Shown piece by piece: positions 1 through 7,424 of a DNA stretch of 9,790 nucleotides. Positions within the stretch are counted from its first letter, which is position 1, and every line of letters begins with the position of its first letter. A program made the translations under genes and the position numbers. The stretch comes from Paludibacter sp. (lineage in GTDB: Bacteria; Bacteroidota; Bacteroidia; Bacteroidales; Paludibacteraceae): positions 1 to 9,790 of the forward strand of contig JAUSNQ010000158.1 in the NCBI GenBank assembly GCA_030655595.1. Reading direction: 5' to 3'. The notes beneath the pieces were generated by a model, which did not search any database, was not told the origin of the DNA, and was given only the letters and a program-made list of their open reading frames with translations.

Positions 1-1
1 G

Positions 2-721
2 CTCATGGCAGATTACAATCACCTTACTGAGCCGGAGGCTATCAGAGAACTTGCCAAAAGTACCGACGAATTGGTTAAAAGGTTTGCCGAATTGGCCATT
101 TCCTACAACATCAATATCATAACAGGTAGTATGCCCGAAATGGTGAATGGCAAATTATACAATGTTGGCTATTTATGCAAAAGAGATGGTGGTATAGAAC
201 GCTATGAAAAAATACATGTCACGCCTGATGAAGCCAGGATATGGGGGTTGCAAGGTGGAAATATCTTAAAGACCTTTGATACGGATTGTGGTAAAATTGG
301 CGTACTTATTTGTTACGATGTTGAGTTCCCCGAATTAAGCCGGATCTTAGCCGATGATGGCATGAATATTCTTTTTGTGCCGTTTTTAACAGACACGCAA
401 AATGGATATTCAAGGGTGAGAAGTTGTGCGCAAGCAAGAGCCATAGAAAATGAATGTTACGTAGCAATTGCCGGCAGTGTTGGGAATCTACCCAAAGTTC
501 ATAACATGGATATTCAGTATGCGCAATCTGTTATTTTTACACCCTGTGATTTTGCTTTTCCTTCCAATGGTATTAAAGCTGAGGCAACCCCAAACACCGA
601 AATGACACTCATTGTGGATGTAGATTTAGAATTGCTCAAAGAATTAAATATGTACGGAAGCGTTCGGAATTTGCATGACAGAAGAACAGACATTTATACA
701 CTTTCGAAGAGAAATAATTAA
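2..721 (+). CDS. Carbon-nitrogen (nitrilase-superfamily) hydrolase, C-terminal part; probably the end of a GNAT/C-N hydrolase fusion
   Basis: The frame is open to the left edge, and the first ATG (base 5) is most likely an internal Met, since the codon before it reads Leu and 'LMADYN' resembles the interior of known relatives. Seen: the catalytic Lys in 'YEKIHVTPDE' (residue 69 counted from that ATG) and the nucleophilic Cys in 'LICYDVEFPE' (residue 103), with the usual spacing. The third triad member, Glu, normally lies about 70 residues before the Lys and so falls outside the window. Family members hydrolyse non-peptide C-N bonds of amides, nitriles or carbamoyl compounds in the cytoplasm; the substrate cannot be read here. 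From memory of the family, this sequence type resembles Bacteroidota proteins of about 510 residues annotated as GNAT N-acetyltransferase fused to C-N hydrolase; the fusion is inferred, as the N-terminal half is not visible. The C-terminus is complete, with a TAA stop. Confidence 0.88.
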   Translation, partial: LMADYNHLTEPEAIRELAKSTDELVKRFAELAISYNINIITGSMPEMVNGKLYNVGYLCKRDGGIERYEKIHVTPDEARIWGLQGGNILKTFDTDCGKIGVLICYDVEFPELSRILADDGMNILFVPFLTDTQNGYSRVRSCAQARAIENECYVAIAGSVGNLPKVHNMDIQYAQSVIFTPCDFAFPSNGIKAEATPNTEMTLIVDVDLELLKELNMYGSVRNLHDRRTDIYTLSKRNN

Positions 722-837
722 TGCCAGCAAATGAATGACTTCTCAGAAAATGTGGGAATTATATAACTATTCTCAAAAGTTATGTAGCATTTTCGAAAAT
801 TAACTGGCTTACTTTGGTGTAATAAAAAAACTACTCT

Positions 838-1647
838 ATGTGCTATTATATAAACAGCCTCACAATAACTGTTAATGATCTAACAGTTAGTTATATCGAC
901 GAAGGATCAACCAATTCTCAAACAATCATTTTTATCCATGGATTTCCCCTGAATAAATCGATGTGGGAAAAGCAAATCGAAGTATTCAAGGAAAATTTCC
1001 GTGTCATTGCTTATGACATTCGTGGGCATGGGAATACCGATGCTGGTAACGTCAATTTTTCGATTGAGCTATTTGTGAAAGATTTGCTCTGTTTGATGGA
1101 TGCTTTGAAGATTGACAAAGCCATACTCTGTGGATTTTCCATGGGCGGATACATTGCTTTGAATGCAATTGAGCACCATCCTGAGCGTTTTAATGCACTC
1201 CTTTTATGTGATACAAATTGCACGGCCGATTCGTCTGAAACAAAAGAGAATAGGATGAAAACCATTGAAATTATCAAGGTAAAGGGGCTTGAACTATATA
1301 CCGAGGAAAGTCTGAAAAAACTATTTGCCCCCATTTCTTATTCAAATCATATTGAAGAAATAGCTGCCGTGAGGGAAATGATCATGAATACGTCTCTAAA
1401 ATCACTCTACAAAACCTTGCATGCTTTAGCTGAGCGATCAGAAACCTGCACCAGGTTATTTAAAATAAAGGTTCCAGTGCTCATTCTGGTAGGAAAAGAT
1501 GATGTAATTACCTCACCTGATGTTGCCTTGTCGATGCATGAAAAAATGAAGGGTTCCATCATGCACACGATTGATCATGCCGGACATATGAGTAACATGG
1601 AAAATTCAAAGGATTTCAACAATCAAATTTCCGGATTTCTTTCATAA
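838..1647 (+). CDS. Alpha/beta-fold hydrolase (BioH/PcaD-like esterase or lactonase type)
   Basis: A complete 269-residue alpha/beta hydrolase, probably a cytoplasmic esterase, lactonase or C-C hydrolase; there is no signal peptide. Seen: the oxyanion-hole motif 'HGFPL' at 34-38, the nucleophile elbow 'GFSMGG' with Ser101, the acid in 'VGKDD' (Asp222, chosen by alignment to the next gene) and His250 in 'HAGHMSN'. The cap region, about residues 128-205, is short and helical. Length and motif spacing fit the Abhydrolase_1/6 families, which include 3-oxoadipate enol-lactonase and BioH-like esterases, but no pathway partner is nearby, so the substrate is unknown. The start is the first ATG in the frame, after an A-rich leader without a Shine-Dalgarno sequence. 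It lies 22 bases before a second alpha/beta hydrolase with the same catalytic spacing (acid to His 28 residues in both), suggesting co-transcription and perhaps old duplication. Confidence 0.85.
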   Translation: MCYYINSLTITVNDLTVSYIDEGSTNSQTIIFIHGFPLNKSMWEKQIEVFKENFRVIAYDIRGHGNTDAGNVNFSIELFVKDLLCLMDALKIDKAILCGFSMGGYIALNAIEHHPERFNALLLCDTNCTADSSETKENRMKTIEIIKVKGLELYTEESLKKLFAPISYSNHIEEIAAVREMIMNTSLKSLYKTLHALAERSETCTRLFKIKVPVLILVGKDDVITSPDVALSMHEKMKGSIMHTIDHAGHMSNMENSKDFNNQISGFLS

Positions 1648-1669
1648 ATAAAATTAAAACAACACTCAT

Positions 1670-2515
1670 ATGGAAAAGAATAAAACAATGCCTCAATTGG
1701 CTCGAGCAGAATATATTGAAGTAGAACCAAATGTTCGACTTCACGTGACAGATGCCGGCGAAGGAAGACCAATTATATTGTTACACGGTTGGCCTTTAAG
1801 TGATGAAATGTATGAATATCAATACAATGATTTGATAAATGCTGGTTTTCGTGCCATCGGAATTACTCTGAGAGGATTTGGTAAGTCAGATAAGCCTTAT
1901 GGAGCTTATAATTACGATGTTCATGTCAAGGATATCAAAAAGGTAATGGATGAATTGGATATAAAAGGTGCCGTGTTAGGGGGCTTTTCAATGGGTGGGG
2001 CAATTGCTGTACGTTTTGCAGCAGGGGATCATGGAACCCACATTTCAAAATTGGCTTTATTTGGAGCAGCAGCACCGAGTTGGACACAACGTGAAGATTA
2101 CCCTTTCAATCTGCCTCAGAGTGCTGTTGATGATTTAATAAAATTGAATCACAAGGATAGACCAAAACTTTTATCTGATGTCGCAAAGATATTTTCAGCC
2201 ACAGAAAAATCGCTCAATGAAGGGATTGGTAGTTGGTTGAATGGAATTTCTTTGAGCGCTTCTGCTTATGCAACGGCTCAATGTTTAATCGCTCTGCGCG
2301 ATACAGACCTTAGAGCTGATTTGGCAAAAATCACCATTCCGACTTTAATTATGCATGGTAAGAAAGACAAAATCTGTTCGTTCGATTTGGCAGAACAGAT
2401 GAAAGCCGGCATCCCGAATTCACAGCTTGTAGCTTTTGAGAACAGTGGTCATAGTTTATTTCTGGAAGAAACTGAAAAGTTTAACAGCGAGCTGATAAAA
2501 TTTGCAGAAAAATAA
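1670..2515 (+). CDS. Alpha/beta hydrolase, non-haem haloperoxidase / arylesterase-like
   Basis: A complete 281-residue alpha/beta hydrolase. Seen: 'LLHGWPLSDEMYEYQ' starting near residue 37, the nucleophile elbow 'GGFSMGG' with Ser107, acid Asp233 in 'HGKKDKICS', and His261 in 'NSGHSLF'. The HGWPL and GFSMGG signatures and the length match the bacterial family often labelled 'non-haem chloroperoxidase'. Known members are generally serine esterases or perhydrolases, with peroxidation as a side activity, so esterase is the safer reading. No signal peptide or membrane segment is visible, so a cytoplasmic location is inferred. A second in-frame Met at codon 7 (base 1688) could be an alternative start; I kept the first ATG because no Shine-Dalgarno sequence separates the two. 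It follows the upstream hydrolase by 22 bases and is probably translated from the same message. The true substrate cannot be told from sequence. Confidence 0.86.
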   Translation: MEKNKTMPQLARAEYIEVEPNVRLHVTDAGEGRPIILLHGWPLSDEMYEYQYNDLINAGFRAIGITLRGFGKSDKPYGAYNYDVHVKDIKKVMDELDIKGAVLGGFSMGGAIAVRFAAGDHGTHISKLALFGAAAPSWTQREDYPFNLPQSAVDDLIKLNHKDRPKLLSDVAKIFSATEKSLNEGIGSWLNGISLSASAYATAQCLIALRDTDLRADLAKITIPTLIMHGKKDKICSFDLAEQMKAGIPNSQLVAFENSGHSLFLEETEKFNSELIKFAEK

Positions 2516-2543
2516 GTATTTATGGTGTCACTAGCAGGTGCTT

Positions 2544-2575
2544 TTTCGGAGGCTTACATTTTTTTAGTACTTTTG
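2544..2575 (+). promoter_or_regulatory. Probable Bacteroidota-type promoter of the FAD-dependent oxidoreductase gene
   Basis: TACTTTTG at 2568-2575 matches the Bacteroidota -7 consensus TAnnTTTG exactly. A T-rich TTTTCG at 2543-2548 lies about 19 bases upstream where the -33 TTTG element is expected, but matches it only partly. The start of the coding region at 2622 would leave a leader of roughly 40 bases. The site lies in the 106-base gap after the hydrolase pair, which suggests that the FAD gene is transcribed on its own. The rest of this gap shows no gene or clear terminator. Confidence 0.55.
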
Positions 2576-2621
2576 CGAAATCATTTTTTTAGACATGAAC
2601 AGTTACACACGTTAAAATAAT

Positions 2622-4187
2622 ATGCAGACTCAACTTCAACTCATACTAACGCCCGAAGAAGTACACCACGAAGAATTATTAAAGCAAAAAATTGCTGAGA
2701 AACTCGATATACCCGTTAATCGTATTATGTTGGTGCGTATCATCAAAAAATCCATTGATGCCAGAGCAGCTACTCCAAAATTCAATATTACAGTTGATGT
2801 TTTCTTGGATGAGAAACCAGCTGTGAACAAATTTTCAAAGGAATTTAATTATCAGGATGTAAGTACAAAAGAACCAGTGTTAATAATCGGTTCAGGACCA
2901 GCTGGTTTGTTTGCGGCCTTAAAACTACTTGAATTAGGCATGAAGCCGATTATTTTAGAGCGGGGGAGACCAGCTGCAAAAAGAAAATCTGATATCGCTA
3001 CGCTCAATCGCAACAAGGGTATCAATGCGGAATCCAATTATTGTTTTGGTGAAGGGGGTGCCGGTACTTTTTCTGATGGCAAGTTATATACACGTTCGAA
3101 AAAGAAAGGTAATGCGCAGGAAATTTTTGAGATTTTTCATTACCATGGTGCTGCCGAAGACATTCTTTATGATGCGCATCCTCATATTGGTTCGGATTTG
3201 TTACCTGGTGTTATTGCCAACATCACCAATACCATCCTGACACATGGTGGCGAAGTCCATTTTGATCAAAAATTGACTGAAATTATCCTGGAAAATAATC
3301 AGGTGAAAGGTTGCAAAACGGCAGATGGAACAGTCTTTAATGCCAATTATCTGATCCTGGCTACCGGACATTCTGCCCATGATATTTACGAATTGCTCTA
3401 TGCGCAAAACATCAAATTAGAACCCAAAGGTTTTGCAATGGGGGTCCGGGTGGAACATCCGCAAACTTTAATCGACAGCATTCAATATCACTGTCCTGAG
3501 CGCGGACCGTACTTGCCGGCAGCTAACTATAGTTTGGTTGAGCAGGTGCAAGACAGGGGCGTTTATACCTTTTGTATGTGTCCGGGAGGGCGAATTGTAC
3601 CTGCAGGGACAAGTGCGGAAGAGATTGTAGTGAATGGCATGTCGGCTTCCAAAAGAAATTCTCCTTTTGCCAATTCGGGTGTTGTCGTAGAAATCAGACA
3701 AGAAGATATTCCCGAAAAATTTCATGAGTTTGGCACATTGGCAGGATTGAGGTATCAACAACATTTAGAGAAATTGGCTTACAACAACAATGGTGGACAG
3801 GGGCAAATGGCTCCGGCACAGCGCCTGATTGATTTTGTGACAGGGAAATTATCTGCTGATTTGCCGGAATGTTCTTATATGCCCGGTATCATTTCTTCTC
3901 CATTGCATTTTTGGTTGCCCGAAAATATCTCTAGCAGACTGCGGGAAGCATTCAAATTATTCGACCGAAGAATGAGAGGGTACCTGACTAATGAAGCTGT
4001 TGTAGTGGGCGTTGAAACAAGATCATCTTCAGCAGTACGCATTCAACGGGATTCCGAGACAGGTGAGCATCCTGAAATCAAAGGTTTGTTTCCTGCAGGT
4101 GAAGGTTCGGGTTTCTCAGGGGGTATTACTTCTTCGGCAATCGATGGTGAAAATGCTGCAATTCACGTATTTTCACTCAGCCACTGA
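2622..4187 (+). CDS. FAD-dependent oxidoreductase of the uncharacterised COG2509 type
   Basis: A complete 521-residue flavoprotein. Domains in order: a small N-terminal alpha/beta (ferredoxin-like) region, about residues 1-75, containing the family feature 'KKSIDARAATPK'; a Rossmann FAD-binding motif 'IIGSGPAGLFAALKLLE' at about 88-104 with the ribose-binding acid Glu113 in 'ILERG'; a glycine-rich family motif 'GEGGAGTFSDGKLYTR' at 143-158; 'ILATGHSA' at 245-252, the second dinucleotide-fold signature; and a C-terminal FAD-contacting segment 'AGEGSGFSGG' at about 492-501. This order and length fit the COG2509 'FAD-dependent dehydrogenase' family, found in many bacteria and distantly related to geranylgeranyl-reductase-type flavoproteins. 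Its substrate is not established, so none is assigned. No signal peptide or membrane segment is visible. It has its own -7 box. Its last 25 bases overlap the end of the opposite-strand regulator gene. Confidence 0.88.
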   Translation: MQTQLQLILTPEEVHHEELLKQKIAEKLDIPVNRIMLVRIIKKSIDARAATPKFNITVDVFLDEKPAVNKFSKEFNYQDVSTKEPVLIIGSGPAGLFAALKLLELGMKPIILERGRPAAKRKSDIATLNRNKGINAESNYCFGEGGAGTFSDGKLYTRSKKKGNAQEIFEIFHYHGAAEDILYDAHPHIGSDLLPGVIANITNTILTHGGEVHFDQKLTEIILENNQVKGCKTADGTVFNANYLILATGHSAHDIYELLYAQNIKLEPKGFAMGVRVEHPQTLIDSIQYHCPERGPYLPAANYSLVEQVQDRGVYTFCMCPGGRIVPAGTSAEEIVVNGMSASKRNSPFANSGVVVEIRQEDIPEKFHEFGTLAGLRYQQHLEKLAYNNNGGQGQMAPAQRLIDFVTGKLSADLPECSYMPGIISSPLHFWLPENISSRLREAFKLFDRRMRGYLTNEAVVVGVETRSSSAVRIQRDSETGEHPEIKGLFPAGEGSGFSGGITSSAIDGENAAIHVFSLSH

Positions 4188-5383
4188 TCGAGTTTTTTGC
4201 CTTCAACTTTTTTGAAATTCTTGACGAAATCAGCATAAGAATTAAAACCTGAATCATGCCCCACACTTTGGATTGTATCTTGATTGAAAGTTTTTTTTGA
4301 TTTTAGAAGTTCAATCGCATGTTTAATTCTAAATTCTGCAATCATAGCATTAAAACTTTTCCCTACATAGTATTTGATACAAAAGTGGATGTGATGTTGT
4401 GGTACTTCAAATGTATTACTTAAATCATTTGATGTGAAATCGTGATCTAGAAACGGCTTGTTCTTTTCAAAATATGCCATGATGCTTTCGGATAAACCAT
4501 CAAAATACTCATTATAAGTATTTACCTTATCAGCGGCTTCTAAAGTGCCGTATCCGTGATGAACACTGGGATCCAACTTCTTGGTTTTGATGATGGGATT
4601 GAGCACCTGGTTGGTGGGTAAGCCAAATAAAATACCAGGATTGAATAAGATAAGCAGTGGAAATAATGAATTACATATCACCGAGATGAGAAAAAGATTA
4701 TCATCATCCAATTTACCCACAAAAACAGGATCAGTATCAATTCGGGTGTACAGGGTGAGACCAATGTGCATCACAACTAAAATTAAGGATGCTATTGCAA
4801 TCAAATTTAACCACTTGTAATTAGAAATATATTGTTTTTTGATAGCACCGGATATTTTATTAATTCTTTCTTGATAAGCCTGTCTTAAAATAATCATTGC
4901 CCAAACAATGTAAAAAATCATCGACGCTGTTCTTACCAAGTTGCTGAACCAAGTTGGAAAAACAACCAAAATGGTATTCATATAATAACTCAAATTCTGC
5001 AAAGAGTTCTCAGCAATTGCCAGTTTGAATTCTACCGATTTAAACAGATATGGAATAAGAATTAACATGTTTAAAAAAAACGGCATCAAATGTATTAAGT
5101 CTTTATCTGTATAATCATTGTGTTCTTTAACAAGACCCCTAATGAAAAAATAGAATAACGGACCAATCAAAAAGAAAAGCGGTCCGGCATTGCCAATCAT
5201 CAACATGAGGAGATGCGCAGATCCTCCATTGATTATGGTATCATATAAGATGGATGTAAATGAAATAATCATCAAATAAAATGAGAAGAATAAAATGTTT
5301 TTATTCAATCTCCAGTTTTGAATAAGCATGATTACCGCAAGAAAAAAATTGAAACCTGCGACTAAAAAAGTAAAACTTAGCAT
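4163..5383 (-). CDS. Seven-transmembrane AraC-family transcriptional regulator
   Basis: 406 residues in two parts. The N-terminal half has about seven hydrophobic segments (roughly residues 3-22, 30-49, 57-84, 98-114, 136-166, 190-213 and 230-253). A linker of about 50 residues follows. The C-terminus (about 300-402) is an AraC-type DNA-binding domain: the first helix-turn-helix is around 'DLSNTFEVPQHHIHFCIKYYVG', less certain in its borders, then 'FRIKHAIELLKSKK' (351-364), and the second is around 'IQSVGHDSGFNSYADFVKNF' (371-390), with the conserved GF and a terminal 'KKVEG'. The usual Pro after 'G' in the last motif is missing. Proteins of this layout occur in Bacteroidota and probably bind DNA while anchored in the inner membrane; ligand and targets are unknown. 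The gene lies downstream of nqrF behind a terminator and has its own likely promoter. Sampled stretches are about 30% GC, lower than most of nqr. Confidence 0.85.
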   Translation of the reverse strand: MLSFTFLVAGFNFFLAVIMLIQNWRLNKNILFFSFYLMIISFTSILYDTIINGGSAHLLMLMIGNAGPLFFLIGPLFYFFIRGLVKEHNDYTDKDLIHLMPFFLNMLILIPYLFKSVEFKLAIAENSLQNLSYYMNTILVVFPTWFSNLVRTASMIFYIVWAMIILRQAYQERINKISGAIKKQYISNYKWLNLIAIASLILVVMHIGLTLYTRIDTDPVFVGKLDDDNLFLISVICNSLFPLLILFNPGILFGLPTNQVLNPIIKTKKLDPSVHHGYGTLEAADKVNTYNEYFDGLSESIMAYFEKNKPFLDHDFTSNDLSNTFEVPQHHIHFCIKYYVGKSFNAMIAEFRIKHAIELLKSKKTFNQDTIQSVGHDSGFNSYADFVKNFKKVEGKKLDQWLSENT

Positions 5384-5421
5384 CTAAATGAAATTTTTTT
5401 TATATCAAATTTTAACGGTTG

Positions 5422-5450
5422 TAAAGATACAATTTTCTTCTTAAAGCAAA
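5422..5450 (-). promoter_or_regulatory. Likely promoter of the 7TM AraC-type regulator
   Basis: Read on the minus strand, TATCTTTA (5429-5422) matches the Bacteroidota -7 consensus TAnnTTTG at all but the last base. TTTG (5450-5447) lies 17 bases upstream as a -33 element, slightly closer than the usual 19 or so. The expected transcript would start about 30 bases before the ATG at 5383. The -33 element lies within the T-run that ends the nqr terminator, so the two signals abut without spare sequence. Confidence 0.45.
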
Positions 5451-5481
5451 AATGGGAGTTGAAAAAATATCAACTCCCATT
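5448..5481 (-). terminator. Rho-independent terminator of the nqr operon
   Basis: A perfect 11-base inverted repeat, AATGGGAGTTG at 5451-5461 against CAACTCCCATT at 5471-5481, encloses a 9-base AT loop. On the minus strand the stem runs into TTTTT (5452-5448, partly within the stem), the order expected for an intrinsic terminator. It lies 27 bases after the nqrF stop codon. On the plus strand no T-run follows the stem, so it should act in the nqr direction only. Confidence 0.85.
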
Positions 5482-5508
5482 CAAAAATATAAAAGCATAT
5501 GCAGTGGG

Positions 5509-6768
5509 TTACGCTCCAAAATCATCAAACAACAACATCTCACGCGGTACACCCAAGTCGTAAAGCATTTTTTCAACTGCTTTTGCCATCGGGCCCGGAC
5601 CACACATGTAGTATTCAATATCTTCCGGAGAATCATGATGTATCAAATAATTGTCCTGAATGACCTTGTGAATGAATCCGACATACCCTGTCCAGTTATC
5701 TTCCGGTTGTGGCTCGCTCAATGCAATATTGAAAGTGAAATTTGGAAATTCTTTTTCTAACTCACGGAAATCATTTTCGTAAAATATTTCGTTTTTAGAG
5801 CGAGCTCCATACCAATACGTGATTTTTCTATCCGTAATCCGGAGGGTTTTCAATAAGTGTAAAACATGTGAACGCAAAGGAGCCATACCCGCACCACCAC
5901 CGACATAGAGCATTTCGCGTTTACTGTCGAGTATTGGATGGAATTCTCCAAACGGACCGGAAACCATGACTTTATCGCCCGGTTTAAGGTTGAATATATA
6001 AGATGAACAAATACCCGGTTTTACGTTTGCCCAGCCATTGGTTTCCCTGTCAAACGGCGGTGTTGCGATACGCACGTTGAGCATGACGATATTGCCTTCA
6101 GCAGGATAGTTGGCCATGGAATAGGCACGCATGGTTTCTTCTTCATTTTTACAAGCAAGATCCCACATTTTGAATTTGTCCCAATCGCCTCTGAAACGAT
6201 CTTCGACCAGAAAATCAGAGAATTTGATGTCGTAAGTCGGAACGTCAATCTGTATGTAACCACCTGGTTTGAAGTTAAGTGCTTCGCCTTCGGGTAATTT
6301 TACCACAAATTCTTTGATGAATGTTGCCACGTTGTTGTTCGAAACCACTTCGCATTCCCATTTTTTCACGCCTAAGATTGACTCATCCATTTTAACGACC
6401 ATGTCACTCTTCACCTTAACCTGACAACTCAGTCGCCAATTGTTTTTGATTTGTTTTCTGCTGAAATGTACCACTTCGGTAGGAAGAATTTCTCCACCAC
6501 CCTCAACAACCTGACAGGCACATTGGGCACAAGTACCACCACCTCCGCAAGCAGAAGGCAGGAATATGCTTTGTTGCGATAAAGTGTTTAAAAGTGTACT
6601 GCCGGCAGGAGCAATCAGTTCTTTTTCATCATTAATGGTGATAACCACATCTCCCGAAGGGACTAAATACCGTTTTGCAACGAGCAGAACAACGGTTAGA
6701 AATAGTATTACCAGCAGAAATACCCCTACACTGGCAAAAATCATTGTTGAATTGATAGCTAATATCAT
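5509..6768 (-). CDS. nqrF: Na+-translocating NADH:quinone reductase subunit F
   Basis: This subunit accepts electrons from NADH on the cytoplasmic side and passes them through FAD and a [2Fe-2S] centre into the Na+-pumping complex. The 419 residues fit the family length. Seen in order: one N-terminal membrane anchor (about 8-31); a plant-type ferredoxin domain with the cluster ligands Cys74, Cys80 and Cys83 ('SACGGGGTCAQC') and Cys115 ('LSCQV'); the FAD-binding 'RAYSMANYP' at 214-222; the NADH-binding 'GGGAGMAPLRSH' at 290-301; and 'CGPGPM' at 389-394. The C-terminus is the conserved 'FDDFG' plus one Ala. The gene starts 28 bases after nqrE with an AT-rich leader and no Shine-Dalgarno sequence. 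It is the last gene of the operon and is followed by a strong terminator. All cofactor residues are present, so the protein should be active. Confidence 0.97.
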   Translation of the reverse strand: MILAINSTMIFASVGVFLLVILFLTVVLLVAKRYLVPSGDVVITINDEKELIAPAGSTLLNTLSQQSIFLPSACGGGGTCAQCACQVVEGGGEILPTEVVHFSRKQIKNNWRLSCQVKVKSDMVVKMDESILGVKKWECEVVSNNNVATFIKEFVVKLPEGEALNFKPGGYIQIDVPTYDIKFSDFLVEDRFRGDWDKFKMWDLACKNEEETMRAYSMANYPAEGNIVMLNVRIATPPFDRETNGWANVKPGICSSYIFNLKPGDKVMVSGPFGEFHPILDSKREMLYVGGGAGMAPLRSHVLHLLKTLRITDRKITYWYGARSKNEIFYENDFRELEKEFPNFTFNIALSEPQPEDNWTGYVGFIHKVIQDNYLIHHDSPEDIEYYMCGPGPMAKAVEKMLYDLGVPREMLLFDDFGA

Positions 6769-6796
6769 GATTAAAATAATTTTTAAAAGTAACCGA

Positions 6797-7414
6797 TCAG
6801 ATTTTTAATCCGGAGAAGCTCATAAAAGCCATGGCCATTAAAGCGACAGTTATAAATGTGATACCCAAACCCCGTAAAGCCGGGAATACATCTGAATAAG
6901 CCATTTTCTCGCGGATGGCGGCAAGACCGACAATTGCCAGTAAAAAACCGACTCCTGAGCCCAATGCATAAGAAGTAGCTTCGCTGATATTCACAAACTG
7001 ACGTTGCTGCATAAACAGCGAACCTCCCATGATGGCACAGTTCACGGCTATCAAGGGTAAAAAGATACCCAGAGAAGCATAGAGCGATGGACTCACTTTT
7101 TCGATAACCATTTCAACCATCTGAACGATGGCTGCAATGACGGCAATGAAAAGGATGAATGAAAGATAACCTAAATCAAGGTTAGCCAATGATGGACTTA
7201 ACCACGCCAAAGCACCTTCTTTCAATACATAATTTTCGAGCAGGTAGTTGGCCGGCAAGGTAATGCCCAGCACAAAAACTACTGCAAGACCTAATCCTAA
7301 TGATGTCTTCACATTTTTTGATACCGCGAGATAAGAACACATCCCGAGGAAATATGCAAAAACCATATTGTCGACAAAAATCGACTTTACAAATATACTG
7401 GCAAGATTTTCCAT
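6797..7414 (-). CDS. nqrE: Na+-translocating NADH:quinone reductase subunit E
   Basis: An integral inner-membrane subunit of 205 residues with six hydrophobic segments, homologous to NqrD and RnfA. Seen: Cys26 in '[10 protein letters not shown]' and Cys126 in 'AVNCAIMGG'. These correspond to the cysteines that, with the matching pair in NqrD, hold the iron centre inside the membrane; the centre relays electrons between NqrF and the flavin of NqrC. The conserved start '[18 protein letters not shown]' and the glycine-rich '[12 protein letters not shown]' are typical of NqrE. The gene starts 10 bases after nqrD. No Shine-Dalgarno sequence is visible, only an A-rich leader. Confidence 0.97.
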   Translation of the reverse strand: MENLASIFVKSIFVDNMVFAYFLGMCSYLAVSKNVKTSLGLGLAVVFVLGITLPANYLLENYVLKEGALAWLSPSLANLDLGYLSFILFIAVIAAIVQMVEMVIEKVSPSLYASLGIFLPLIAVNCAIMGGSLFMQQRQFVNISEATSYALGSGVGFLLAIVGLAAIREKMAYSDVFPALRGLGITFITVALMAMAFMSFSGLKI

Positions 7415-7424
7415 ATATCTAATT

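Noticed and set aside
722..837. Possible terminator (ATAACT at 763-768 against AGTTAT at 778-783) and possible -7 box (TTACTTTG at 809-816) between the first two genes
   Set aside because: The stem is A/T-only apart from one C-G pair, has no clean T-run after it, and the box misses the conserved second base and lacks a -33 element at the right distance. Nothing else is seen in these 116 bases.
3025..3764. Open frames of 68-98 residues on either strand inside the FAD oxidoreductase gene
   Set aside because: They lie wholly within a well-supported gene, have no family motifs and no plausible start signals.
4202..4216. Inverted repeat TTCAA/TTGAA just after the FAD gene stop, as a terminator
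   Set aside because: Only five A/T-rich pairs and inside the coding sequence of the opposite-strand regulator; chance is enough to explain it.
5384..5508. Perfect inverted repeat as a mobile-element end or attachment site
   Set aside because: Its place after nqrF and the T-run on the nqr strand explain it as a terminator; there is no partner repeat or recombinase gene.
5452..5760. A 102-residue plus-strand frame starting in the terminator stem and running antisense to nqrF
   Set aside because: Its start lies inside the hairpin and the rest is antisense to the conserved NADH domain; no motif or leader supports it.
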